Assembly (NCBI RefSeq): GCF_004151275.2
Contig: NZ_CP130821.1
Coordinates: 1-64,000 of the forward strand
Direction: 5' to 3'
DNA from: Flavobacterium dauae
Lineage (GTDB): Bacteria > Bacteroidota > Bacteroidia > Flavobacteriales > Flavobacteriaceae
DNA length: 64,000 bases
Both the position numbers and the translations under genes were made by a program. Shown one piece after another: positions 17,734 through 25,737 of this stretch (position 1 is its first letter; every line of letters begins with the position of its first letter). The notes below the pieces were generated by a model. That model ran no database searches. It was not told where the DNA came from and was given only the letters and a program-made list of their open reading frames with translations.

Positions 17734-18603
17734 TCATATATCAAAACCTATTTTGGTTTCAATAATATTATTTAACACATTATTTGCTTTGGACTTATTT
17801 ATAACATCTTTAATTTTCGTTTCTAATTCATCAGCTCGGTTTTGAGAAACTTTGCTTAAAATGTATAAAATTAAACGTATTGAGGCATTTAGGTTTGCTT
17901 GATTTCTGTTTTTAAATCTGTACTTTTTATTTGGGATTCTCTTAATACCAACAGGTTGATTATAATCAAACAGAATACCACTATGTGAACAAATATTACG
18001 AATATTCACAATAGATTTAAGGTAATTCTCTAATAAACTAAAATCTCGGAGTCCGTATATATTTGCGATCTCATTTTTTAGATTTTTATCTTGAATACTT
18101 TGATAGAATTTAAAAACTTGTCCAAAGGTTAGGAATTCAAAAGTTTTCCAAGCAGGCGCAAATTTATCATTAATATATTTATTGTGATGGTTGAGAATGG
18201 TTTTGTTTTTTTGCTTTAAGGTGTCATAGATTGGCTTAAATGCTGAAATAGTATTTTCTTTTATGATTTTTTTGTCTATAAACCAAGTAGGGGAATCTTT
18301 GTACCTGTTTGAAACATAATAAACTACTTGTGTTCTAAAATGAACTTCTATTCGATACAGGTATTTTGATAGTATATTTTTTAAGTCAATATCTAAATAA
18401 TACAGTTTTATTATGTCTTCAATATCAATGTTTTGGTTAAAATTATGGTCTTGAGAATTTTGAAAATAAAACCAATAAAAGCCCAACCTGTAATATCCAA
18501 TATCCAAAAGATATTCTTTTGCTTTGTCATCATCTTTAACAGACAGCCCTCTGTTCTTTAATAAATCTATTTGTTCATCAATAGTAGTAGCTTTAAGTCC
18601 CAT
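17734..18603 (-). CDS. Abi_2 family (AbiD/AbiF-type) abortive-infection protein
   Basis: A 289-residue protein of the Abi_2 family. N-terminal LKNRGL and YYRLGFYWF are family wording, and RNICSH at 202-207 is an RNxxxxH-type HEPN ribonuclease motif followed by SGILFDYN. Such proteins act as phage-triggered growth inhibitors, presumably by RNA cleavage; AbiF relatives are reported next to a structured RNA. It is transcribed away from the methyltransferase operon, visibly A+T richer than the pigment genes, and has its own downstream terminator. It is part of the insertion in the pigment locus. Confidence 0.82.
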   Translation of the reverse strand: MGLKATTIDEQIDLLKNRGLSVKDDDKAKEYLLDIGYYRLGFYWFYFQNSQDHNFNQNIDIEDIIKLYYLDIDLKNILSKYLYRIEVHFRTQVVYYVSNRYKDSPTWFIDKKIIKENTISAFKPIYDTLKQKNKTILNHHNKYINDKFAPAWKTFEFLTFGQVFKFYQSIQDKNLKNEIANIYGLRDFSLLENYLKSIVNIRNICSHSGILFDYNQPVGIKRIPNKKYRFKNRNQANLNASIRLILYILSKVSQNRADELETKIKDVINKSKANNVLNNIIETKIGFDI

Positions 18604-18683
18604 AAATAATTAGAGTAATAAATTTACAGACAAGATACCTAATAAAAAGTAAATTTGAAAATGGATTTACTATGAAATATTTT

Positions 18684-18710
18684 AGCACTCTAAAAAAGTG
18701 CTTACATTTG
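18684..18710 (+). promoter_or_regulatory. Promoter with embedded inverted repeat for the cassette
   Basis: TACATTTG at 18703-18710 matches the TAnnTTTG core. Immediately upstream, AGCACT (18684-18689) and AGTGCT (18697-18702) form a 6-bp inverted repeat within the promoter spacer, a position typical of a repressor operator. Transcripts would run through the hairpin element into the methyltransferase operon. Confidence 0.5.
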
Positions 18711-18788
18711 TAATAATTCAATTCAACACAAAAATATAGACATAGAAAAATAACATATTAAAATATAATTGAGCTTTTAGCTCTTATT

Positions 18789-18922
18789 CTCTAAATCAGA
18801 AACGTAGGAAATTTCTAAATCACACGAGAATAAGGCTGCGAAAGTTCACGCTCACTGGGCGTGAACTGTTTTCGTTTGCACTTATTTGTGTGATGGGTCT
18901 TCCTACGTACCTTGATTTTGAG
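18789..18922 (+). ncRNA. Candidate structured RNA (near-continuous 130-nt hairpin)
   Basis: Five nested pairings lie in order: CTC-AAATCA (18789-18798) with TGATTT-GAG (18913-18922); ACGTAGGAA (18802-18810) with TTCCTACGT (18900-18908); ATCACAC (18819-18825) with GTGTGAT (18888-18894); AATAA (18829-18833) with TTATT (18882-18886); and the terminal GTTCACGC (18844-18851) with GCGTGAAC (18859-18866), 7-base loop TCACTGG. Small asymmetric bulges separate them, as in a functional RNA rather than a transposon end. It sits between the Abi_2 gene and the methyltransferase. An abiF-associated RNA is the best guess; a long 5' leader of the operon is the alternative. Strand is uncertain. Confidence 0.6.
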
Positions 18923-18970
18923 TAAGTAAAAAACGTGCAGTTCATTGCCCTTTTTTATTTGCTTATTGGT

Positions 18971-18997
18971 TTAAGAGTTTTAAGCATAAACTCTTAA
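18971..18997 (+). promoter_or_regulatory. Inverted repeat at the methyltransferase start
   Basis: Perfect 10-bp arms TTAAGAGTTT (18971-18980) and AAACTCTTAA (18988-18997) with a 7-base loop end 3 bases before the ATG at 19001. As DNA it could be an operator; as RNA it would bury the ribosome-binding region and limit methyltransferase translation. Confidence 0.65.
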
Positions 18998-19000
18998 AGT

Positions 19001-19963
19001 ATGGCAAAAAAGTCTGCAAATTCAAATCTTCACAAAGCAAAAACCAATAAAAAAGACGAGTTTTATACCCAACTTTCGGATATTGAAAGAGAATTGAGGC
19101 ATTACAAAGACCATTTTAAAAACAAAGTGGTTTTGTGTAATTGCGATGACCCTCGTATAAGTAATTTCTTTCATTACTTTTCTTATAATTTTGAAAAATT
19201 AGGGCTTACAAAACTGATAACCACTTGCTACAAAAGTCAAAACCTTGAGTTATTTAGTGATAACAATTCCGAGCAGGCAGTTTACTTGGAATATACAGGA
19301 GATAAAAACGGAAATAATGTGCCTGATGTAGAAGAAATTGGGATAAAACCATTACAAGGCGATGGGGATTTTCGCAGTCAAGAAAGCATTGAATTACTAA
19401 AACAAGCTGACATTGTAGTTACCAATCCACCTTTTTCTTTGTTTCGGGAATATGTCGCTCAACTGATTGAATACGATAAAAAGTTTGTAATTGTTGGACA
19501 TCAAAATGCTATAACCTATAAAGAAATTTTTAAACTGATTAAAGAAAATAAAATTTGGTTAGGCTATGGTTTTACAGGAGGTGCAGGGCATTTTATTAAC
19601 AAACACTATGAAGATTATGCAACAGCAACCGACCATAAAGAAGGAATGATTAGAGTTTCGGGAGTAGTATGGTTTACTAATCTTGATATTTCAAAACGGC
19701 ACGAAGACTTAATTCTTTACAAAAACTACACACCCGAAGAATATCCAACTTACGATAATTACAACGCTATAAACGTAGATAAGACAAAAGATGTTCCACA
19801 AGATTATTCGGGTTTTATGGGTGTTCCAATTACTTTTTTGGATAAATTTAATCCTGAACAGTTTGAGATTATAAAATTCCGTAAAGGTGATGATGATAAA
19901 GATTTGAGCATAAACGGAAAGTGCCCCTATTTTAGAATGATTATCAAAAACAAAAAATTATGA
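19001..19963 (+). CDS. EcoRI-type adenine-specific DNA methyltransferase
   Basis: A 320-residue protein of the M.EcoRI family. It begins NLHKAKTNKKDEFYTQLSDIE, has the SAM/target motif NPPF at 142-145 (in VVTNPPFSLF), and ends with a segment typical of the family. It should methylate adenine N6 in a specific DNA site, protecting the host. It is the first gene of a three-gene operon and overlaps the next gene by 4 bases. Although the family is named after M.EcoRI, I cannot deduce the recognition site; no EcoRI-like nuclease is adjacent. Confidence 0.85.
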   Translation: MAKKSANSNLHKAKTNKKDEFYTQLSDIERELRHYKDHFKNKVVLCNCDDPRISNFFHYFSYNFEKLGLTKLITTCYKSQNLELFSDNNSEQAVYLEYTGDKNGNNVPDVEEIGIKPLQGDGDFRSQESIELLKQADIVVTNPPFSLFREYVAQLIEYDKKFVIVGHQNAITYKEIFKLIKENKIWLGYGFTGGAGHFINKHYEDYATATDHKEGMIRVSGVVWFTNLDISKRHEDLILYKNYTPEEYPTYDNYNAINVDKTKDVPQDYSGFMGVPITFLDKFNPEQFEIIKFRKGDDDKDLSINGKCPYFRMIIKNKKL

Positions 19964-20802
19964 TACCAAAAGAAATACAAGCATTATTTAAGTTCATTGA
20001 TTATTTGGACGAAAACAAAAGAGAATATATTGAGAAATATATACCTCTTTATAATGAGTTGAAAGAACTTAATAAACAAAGAAGCGAATTAAATCCTAAA
20101 AGAACTTACAAGGGCAAACAACAATATGACATTGTTCAAAAGCAAATAGAAGAAAAATTCAAACCTATATTAGAAAACATATATAACCCTGTAACGAGTA
20201 AGTTACGAGAGTTAGGAATATGGTCGGGAGATGACACTTATGCAAGTATTCACAACAATAATATTTCTACAATATGTGATTTTCAAAGAAATTTTATAGA
20301 AAACGATGTTGAACAAGTAATAAAGTATAAACAAAAATATTTGAGTTTTAGAAATAAAACTAATAGCGATTTTTTTTGTTTAACATTTGTTTTTCACGGA
20401 TTGGACGAAATCTTAAAAGAACTTTTTGATTTTTTCAAAGACACAAATGAAAATGAATTTGACAGTTTTGAAGCAAAAACAATCAAAGTTAAAAATATTG
20501 AAGAACTCACAAAAATAATATCAGAAGGAAGAGAAAAAAACTTGAAATTTTATTTCCCTATGGAAGTTTTCTCTAATACAAAGAATGAAAAACAAACAAT
20601 GGCTATTCCTACAAATATAAATACCGAAGTAATTATGGGAGATAAATTTAATGTTGATAATATTTCAAACAATAAAGGACAAATTTCTATTGGAAAAGAA
20701 ATTAAAACAATAGTAAATGAGAAAGATAAAATTGCAAAAAAGTCTTTCTTTTGGCAGAAATGGGGAACAATAACAGGATTTTTTATTTCAATCTTTAAAT
20801 AA
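19960..20802 (+). CDS. Unrecognised cassette protein with C-terminal hydrophobic anchor
   Basis: A 280-residue protein I cannot assign. Residues 1-70 are charged and helical, perhaps coiled coil (LYNELKELNKQRSELN). The middle is unremarkable. Near residue 225 the IMGDKFNVDNISNNKGQ stretch recalls a linker found in bacterial conflict proteins, and the C-terminus ends WQKWGTITGFFISIFK, a short hydrophobic segment that could insert in membrane. It lies between methyltransferase and nuclease with 4-base overlap and 4-base gap, so it is almost certainly a functional component of the same system. Confidence 0.6.
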   Translation: MIPKEIQALFKFIDYLDENKREYIEKYIPLYNELKELNKQRSELNPKRTYKGKQQYDIVQKQIEEKFKPILENIYNPVTSKLRELGIWSGDDTYASIHNNNISTICDFQRNFIENDVEQVIKYKQKYLSFRNKTNSDFFCLTFVFHGLDEILKELFDFFKDTNENEFDSFEAKTIKVKNIEELTKIISEGREKNLKFYFPMEVFSNTKNEKQTMAIPTNINTEVIMGDKFNVDNISNNKGQISIGKEIKTIVNEKDKIAKKSFFWQKWGTITGFFISIFK

Positions 20803-20806
20803 AATT

Positions 20807-21889
20807 ATGAAAATCGAATTAAAAGAAATAACCGTCCGAGAATTGGCAGAAGGTTTTAAAGACAATGCAGAAAACGGAGTGATTGGTTTTGGAGGAGAAT
20901 TGGATATTCGCCCACCTTATCAACGTGAATTTATTTACAAAGACAAGCAGCGTGATGCTGTAATTGATACGGTTACAAAAGATTATCCGTTAAATGTGAT
21001 GTATTGGGCTGTTCGAGATGGCGGAGGTTTTGAAGTCATTGACGGACAGCAACGTACGATTTCGATTTGTCAGTACGTAAACGGAGATTTTGCACATAAT
21101 TTTATGTATTTCCACAATTTGCAAAACGATCAAAAAGAGCAGATACTGAACTATAAGCTAATGGTTTATGTTTGTAGCGGAACAGATAGCGAAAAGCTAG
21201 AATGGTTCAAAACCATTAATATAGCAGGAGAAAAGCTGACCGAACAGGAATTGCGAAATGCGGTTTATTCGGGTTCGTGGGTTTCCGATGCGAAACGCTA
21301 TTTCAGCAAAAATGCTTGTCCTGCCTATCAGATTGGAAGTGATTATCTTACAGGCTCGCCTATCCGACAGGAATATTTTGAAACAGCTATTGATTGGATT
21401 TCCAAAGAGAACATTGAAGTTTATATGTCCAATCACCAACACGACCCAAATGCAAGTGCTTTGTGGAGGTATTTTCAGGACGTTATTTCCTGGATAAAAT
21501 CGAATTTTACTACCTATCGTAGAGAAATGAAAGGTGTGGAATGGGGCTTTTTATATAACGATTTTAAAGATGAGGTTTACGATACAAAACAACTTGAAAC
21601 CGAAATTGCAGAGTTAATGCAAGACGAAGATGTTAGCCGAAAACAAGGGATTTACTCTTATGTTTTAACACGAAAAGAACGTTTTTTGAGTATTCGCTCT
21701 TTTACCGACAAGCAAAAACGTGAGGCTTACGAAAGACAACAAGGAATCTGCCCGAAATGCGACAATCATTTTCAGTTCAACGAAATGGAAGCAGACCACA
21801 TTACACCTTGGCATGAGGGAGGAAAAACCGTTGCAGATAATTGTCAAATGTTATGTAAACACGATAACCGAATAAAGTCTGGAAAATAG
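20807..21889 (+). CDS. DUF262 domain protein with C-terminal HNH nuclease
   Basis: A 360-residue two-domain protein. The DUF262 domain (about 1-250) shows PPYQRE (36-41) and the DGQQR nucleotide-hydrolysis motif at 79-83. The C-terminal HNH domain (about 315-360) has CPKC, then ADHITPWHEGG and NCQMLCKHDN. DUF262-nuclease proteins act as modification-sensitive or nucleotide-gated restriction enzymes (GmrSD, SspE relatives). Next to an adenine methyltransferase it is most simply the restriction subunit, sparing methylated host DNA. Confidence 0.85.
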   Translation: MKIELKEITVRELAEGFKDNAENGVIGFGGELDIRPPYQREFIYKDKQRDAVIDTVTKDYPLNVMYWAVRDGGGFEVIDGQQRTISICQYVNGDFAHNFMYFHNLQNDQKEQILNYKLMVYVCSGTDSEKLEWFKTINIAGEKLTEQELRNAVYSGSWVSDAKRYFSKNACPAYQIGSDYLTGSPIRQEYFETAIDWISKENIEVYMSNHQHDPNASALWRYFQDVISWIKSNFTTYRREMKGVEWGFLYNDFKDEVYDTKQLETEIAELMQDEDVSRKQGIYSYVLTRKERFLSIRSFTDKQKREAYERQQGICPKCDNHFQFNEMEADHITPWHEGGKTVADNCQMLCKHDNRIKSGK

Positions 21890-21896
21890 ATTAAAA

Positions 21897-21969
21897 ATTC
21901 TGGTTGTATTTATTCAATTTTATTTTTTAAAAATAATATATAAGCAATTATTAAAATTGTTGCCAGAAT
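21897..21969. repeat. Nested inverted repeats at the right edge of the cassette
   Basis: ATTCTGG (21897-21903) pairs with CCAGAAT (21963-21969), and inside it CAATTTTA (21915-21922) pairs with TAAAATTG (21952-21959). This fills the gap between the nuclease stop and the resumed pigment operon; it may be a terminator or the scar of the insertion. Confidence 0.55.
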
Positions 21970-21986
21970 TTCATTTAAAAAAAATG

Positions 21987-21994
21987 TAAATTTG
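21987..21994 (+). promoter_or_regulatory. Promoter core restarting the pigment operon
   Basis: TAAATTTG fits TAnnTTTG, 18 bases before the ATG at 22012. It could replace the upstream operon promoter now separated by the insertion. Confidence 0.45.
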
Positions 21995-22011
21995 TATTTA
22001 AGCTAAACTAA

Positions 22012-23061
22012 ATGAAAAACTGTTACATAAACGGTATTGGCAACGTAAGTATTCAATCGGTTGATTTTGATTTGTTTGAATCGGAAATTATAGAAATACA
22101 ACGATTAAACACTGCCCAACAACCATCGTACAAAGAGTTGATTGCTCCGGCTATGAGTCGCCGTATGGCAAAAGGTGTAAAAATGGGTATTTATGCTGCC
22201 AATAAAGCATTGTTCAATGCCAAAATGGTCGATCCGCAAGCTGTTATTGTGGGTACAGGATTAGGTTGTATTGAAGATTCTGAAAAATTTTTGGATGCCA
22301 TCATAGAAAACGATGAACAGTTTTTAACTCCCACAGCTTTTATACAGTCAACCCATAACACGGTTGCAGCACAAATAGCCTTGCATTTGCAGTGTAAAGC
22401 GTACAATTTTACCTACGTTAACGGAGCAAATTCGTTTGAAAGTTCTTTGTTTGATGCTTTTATGCAGTTGAAACATTTTAACAAGGAAAATATACTGATT
22501 GGCGGAGTTGATGAAATTGCACCGTACACGTTTTCAATGTACGAAATGATTGGAAAAGTAAAGCAGAGTGGGGAAGAGGTGAATTTTAAAAATCCACAAA
22601 CAAAGGGAATTGCGTTAGGTGAAGGAGCTACTTTTTTTAGTTTATCAAACCACAAAACCAATAAAAGCTATGCAGAGGTTTTAGATGTGATACTTTTTAA
22701 CGCATTTAAAGACGATGAAGCTACAGAAATAACTACTTTTTTGAGTAAGAACAATCTTTCTATTGTTGATTTGGATGTAGTTTTTTTTGGAGTGAATGCC
22801 GATGCACTTCAACAGGAATTTTACAATAGAATGAATACTGTTTTTAACAAGATTCCGCAGGCTTATTACCAGCATATTTCAGGAAGTTATGATACGGCAT
22901 CTGCATTTGGATTAAAAGTTGCAGCAGAAATCATTCAAAAACAAAAGCTTCCAAATGCTATTCAGTACAACGAAATCAAACCAACTAAAATTGAAAAAGT
23001 ACTGATGATCAATCAGTTTAACAATACCGATTTTAGTTTTGTTTTACTATCAAAATGTTAA
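22012..23061 (+). CDS. Ketosynthase-like protein lacking the catalytic cysteine
   Basis: A 349-residue thiolase-fold protein of the ketoacyl-synthase / chain-length-factor type. It keeps the core layout (VGTGLGCIEDS, QSTHNTVAAQIALHL) but the nucleophile position reads VNGANSFES instead of the ACxSGS pattern, and the His motifs are absent. It probably partners an active ketosynthase, as chain-length factors do. It overlaps the deacetylase gene by 7 bases. It would normally follow the 16393 ketosynthase, from which the defence cassette now separates it. Confidence 0.78.
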   Translation: MKNCYINGIGNVSIQSVDFDLFESEIIEIQRLNTAQQPSYKELIAPAMSRRMAKGVKMGIYAANKALFNAKMVDPQAVIVGTGLGCIEDSEKFLDAIIENDEQFLTPTAFIQSTHNTVAAQIALHLQCKAYNFTYVNGANSFESSLFDAFMQLKHFNKENILIGGVDEIAPYTFSMYEMIGKVKQSGEEVNFKNPQTKGIALGEGATFFSLSNHKTNKSYAEVLDVILFNAFKDDEATEITTFLSKNNLSIVDLDVVFFGVNADALQQEFYNRMNTVFNKIPQAYYQHISGSYDTASAFGLKVAAEIIQKQKLPNAIQYNEIKPTKIEKVLMINQFNNTDFSFVLLSKC

Positions 23062-23828
23062 AGCATCAATACATAAAATGGGTTTTTATTGCCCTTTTAA
23101 CATGCTTGTGGTATGCTTATTTTTCGGGTAAGTTGCCCTTGTTTTTAATTTTTGTTACGCTACTTTTTTGGCTGGGAATCACCACTTGGGCATCGTTTGA
23201 TATTCGATTAAATTACTTTGTAAAAGCACATTCATCAAACAAAAAAACAGATCGAAACGTAGTTGCTTTAACGTTTGATGACGGACCAACGGAAATTACT
23301 CCTGAAATTTTAAATCTACTTGAAAAATTCAATCAAAAAGCAACATTTTTCTGTATTGGTAAACAAATCGAAAAATATCCCGGAATAGCGAAAAGCATAG
23401 TAGGGCAGGGGCATATCATCGCAAATCATACCTTTTCGCATACCAATAAAATGGGGTTTTTATCTAAAAAAGAAGTTCATAACGAAATAGCATCAACCCA
23501 AAACATCATTCAGCAGATTACAGGGAAAATTCCTAATTTATTCAGACCACCTTTCGGAGTTACAAATCCAAATATATCAAGAGCTTGCAAAGAAAATAGG
23601 GTAGAGGTGATTGGTTGGAATGTGCGATCACTTGATACCGTAATTGAATCAGAAAATAAAATTTTAAGTCGAATTGTAGATCGATTTGAAAAAGGTTCGA
23701 TAATTTTGTTGCACGATACATCAACCAAAACACTAAACGTATTGGAACGGTTGTTGATAATTATGGAAAAGAAACAGATACAATCGGTTACGGTTGATGA
23801 ATTACTTAATATTAAAGCGTACAAATAA
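23055..23828 (+). CDS. Polysaccharide deacetylase (NodB-type) family protein
   Basis: A 257-residue protein with two N-terminal membrane helices (about 8-25 and 28-47) followed by a NodB domain. The metal and catalytic motifs are intact: TFDDGP, NHTFSH, RPPFG and LLHD. Proteins of this family occur in aryl-polyene and flexirubin loci although their substrate there is unknown; hydrolysis of an acyl or acetyl group on the pigment or its anchor is plausible. Membrane-bound with the domain outside the cytoplasm. Confidence 0.83.
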   Translation: MLKHQYIKWVFIALLTCLWYAYFSGKLPLFLIFVTLLFWLGITTWASFDIRLNYFVKAHSSNKKTDRNVVALTFDDGPTEITPEILNLLEKFNQKATFFCIGKQIEKYPGIAKSIVGQGHIIANHTFSHTNKMGFLSKKEVHNEIASTQNIIQQITGKIPNLFRPPFGVTNPNISRACKENRVEVIGWNVRSLDTVIESENKILSRIVDRFEKGSIILLHDTSTKTLNVLERLLIIMEKKQIQSVTVDELLNIKAYK

Positions 23829-24451
23829 TGAAAAATATTTTTTTAGGAATTCTTTTTTTAACGTGCTCAATAGGATTTTCACAAACGCAGATGTCTGCTA
23901 GCGAAGTAGCATCGTTTAAAAAGGAAGTACAAAATCAGGCGGATAAAACAACATCGATCACTGCTGACTTTGAAGAAACAAAACACGTAAGCGTATTAAA
24001 AAACGCATCGAAATCAACCGGAATTTTACGATTTAAAGGCGAAAAACTGCTTTGGCAATACAATGCTCCCAAAAAAACTGCGATGCTTTTTAACAAAGAC
24101 ATTTTAAAGATCAAAAACGAAAAAGGTAGAATTACGTCGATAAATCTAACTAAAAACAAACGTTTTAAGCAGTTACAGCAATTAATGGTTGGAAGTTATA
24201 CCGGAAATCTGTTTGATGAGAAATCGTTCAATATCACTTATTTTAAAAACGGAACCACTCGTTTTGCTGTGTTAAAACCAAAAAGCAAAGATATGAGCAA
24301 GCATATTAAAGAAGTTACTTTAACGTTTTTAAACAATGAAGATACGGTTTCGGAAATTAAAATAGTAGAGAGTTCTAACGATTATTCGGTAATCAAATTA
24401 AAGAATAAAAAATTAAACACCGCTTTGGGTGACAATGTTTTTCAATTATAA
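23828..24451 (+). CDS. LolA-like outer-membrane carrier protein
   Basis: A 207-residue exported protein: signal peptide to about residue 19 (ending IGFSQ), then the half-barrel family wording SITADFEETKHVS, STGILRFKGEKLLWQY and LKPKSKDM. LolA carries lipoproteins through the periplasm; pathway copies in aryl-polyene loci are thought to carry the hydrophobic pigment to the outer membrane. Start overlaps the deacetylase stop by one base, and a strong terminator follows, so this ends the second pigment transcript. Confidence 0.85.
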   Translation: MKNIFLGILFLTCSIGFSQTQMSASEVASFKKEVQNQADKTTSITADFEETKHVSVLKNASKSTGILRFKGEKLLWQYNAPKKTAMLFNKDILKIKNEKGRITSINLTKNKRFKQLQQLMVGSYTGNLFDEKSFNITYFKNGTTRFAVLKPKSKDMSKHIKEVTLTFLNNEDTVSEIKIVESSNDYSVIKLKNKKLNTALGDNVFQL

Positions 24452-24452
24452 C

Positions 24453-24480
24453 AAAAATCCGTTCATTCGAACGGATTTTT
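24453..24480. terminator. Strong bidirectional terminator
   Basis: AAAAATCCGTTC (24453-24464) pairs fully with GAACGGATTTTT (24469-24480) around a 4-base loop, with T-runs on both strands. It lies between the convergent LolA-like and SDR genes. Confidence 0.9.
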
Positions 24481-25197
24481 TTATGGATTTGTCGAAAAAA
24501 TAGAACCATTAGCAATTAACGCTCTGCTTTTCATCTTCAAGATATCGCGTACCCATTCGGCAAAATCTTCTGGTTGTAGAACGTTGTCGGGATTTCCGTC
24601 GGTTAAACCACCATCAATACTCATATCGGTAGCAATGGTACTTGGAGTCAAGGTAAATACACGAATGTTGCTTTTACGCCATTCTGCCATCATAGATTGC
24701 GATAAAGAAATTACCGCTGCTTTAGATGCCGCATAAGCAGACATGTTCGCGCCACCTTTTAATCCTGCTGTTGAAGCTACGTTAATTACATCGCCGCTGT
24801 TATTTTCTTTCATATATGGATACACCGCCATTGCTGTGTAATAAACTCCGAAAAGATTGGTTTGCATTACTTGTTGCCAATCGGCAGCAGGCATATCTTC
24901 TAATTTTCCAAACCAGCCAATTCCGGCATTATTAACCAAAATATCTACACCTCCAAGGGTTGATACTAATTCTTTTATACCATTATCAACCTCTGTTTTA
25001 TCGGCAACATTAAAAATCGAATATGTAGCTTTTACACCACTTTTCTCCAATTCTGCAACGGTGTCTTTTAAATGATCTTCGTTACGTCCGGTAATTCCTA
25101 TGTTTACACCTTCTTGAGCAAGCAGTAAGGCAACGGCTTTACCCAAACCACGACCACCACCTGTAATTATTGCGTTTTTTCCTTTTAATGAACTCAT
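24481..25197 (-). CDS. SDR-family 3-ketoacyl-ACP reductase-like protein
   Basis: A 238-residue short-chain dehydrogenase with TGGGRGLG near the N-terminus, NNAG, and the catalytic Tyr-Lys pair in YAASK. It is transcribed against the pigment genes on both sides. The family includes FabG-like ketoreductases and sugar or xenobiotic dehydrogenases, so the substrate is open; position inside the pigment region suggests but does not prove a role there. Confidence 0.75.
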   Translation of the reverse strand: MSSLKGKNAIITGGGRGLGKAVALLLAQEGVNIGITGRNEDHLKDTVAELEKSGVKATYSIFNVADKTEVDNGIKELVSTLGGVDILVNNAGIGWFGKLEDMPAADWQQVMQTNLFGVYYTAMAVYPYMKENNSGDVINVASTAGLKGGANMSAYAASKAAVISLSQSMMAEWRKSNIRVFTLTPSTIATDMSIDGGLTDGNPDNVLQPEDFAEWVRDILKMKSRALIANGSIFSTNP

Positions 25198-25368
25198 ATT
25201 TTTAAATCAAATTAATTGTGTTATACAAATTTCTGAAAATAATGTTTTAGATCAGTTCTTTTAAAAGTTAAGAAAATCATATTGTTTACTCATTTTAAAC
25301 CGATAAATAAAATTGGGGTTGATGGTACTTTAAAATAAATCATTAATTTCGCTTTTTAAACAATTTGT

Positions 25369-25737
25369 ATGTTAATACCTCATTTTTACAGCGTAAAAGA
25401 ATTTAATTTTACAGACAACCAGTTAAAATCGATTATTGAATTGAACCCTGAACACGATGTGTTTAAAGGGCATTTTCCTAATAATCCGGTAACACCTGGT
25501 GTTTGTATGCTGCAAATTTTAAAGGAGTTAACAGAGCAGGCAACCAATACAAATTTGGTTATAAAAGAATGCAGCAACGTAAAGTTTATGGCATTGATAA
25601 ATCCTGAAGTAAATGCGGTTTTAGCAATTATAATCGATATCAATCCACTAGAAGAAGGCTTTAAAATCAAGGCTTCTGCTAGCTTTGATGAAACCATAGC
25701 ACTTAAAGTAAATGCTTTGCTAACCCAGCAATTATAA
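25369..25737 (+). CDS. Short FabZ/FabA-like hotdog protein
   Basis: A 122-residue hotdog protein with the FabZ hallmark GHFPNNPVTPGV (34-45). The catalytic Glu that follows in FabZ (GVLxxE) is replaced here by Gln49 (GVCMLQ), and no PHR-type histidine motif precedes it, so it may be inactive or may use other residues. It is the first gene of the third pigment transcript and abuts the glycosyltransferase gene. Probably an ACP-bound hydroxyacyl dehydratase or a structural partner. Confidence 0.7.
   Translation: MLIPHFYSVKEFNFTDNQLKSIIELNPEHDVFKGHFPNNPVTPGVCMLQILKELTEQATNTNLVIKECSNVKFMALINPEVNAVLAIIIDINPLEEGFKIKASASFDETIALKVNALLTQQL

Noticed and set aside
18789..18922. Interpretation of the hairpin as a retron or a CRISPR-like array
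   Set aside because: No reverse transcriptase gene is nearby and there are no spaced direct repeats; the structure is a single rod.
19001..21889. Classical EcoRI restriction-modification system
   Set aside because: The methyltransferase is of that family, but the nuclease is DUF262-HNH and an extra unknown protein is present; GAATTC also occurs several times in the window, as expected if sites are merely protected or not recognised.
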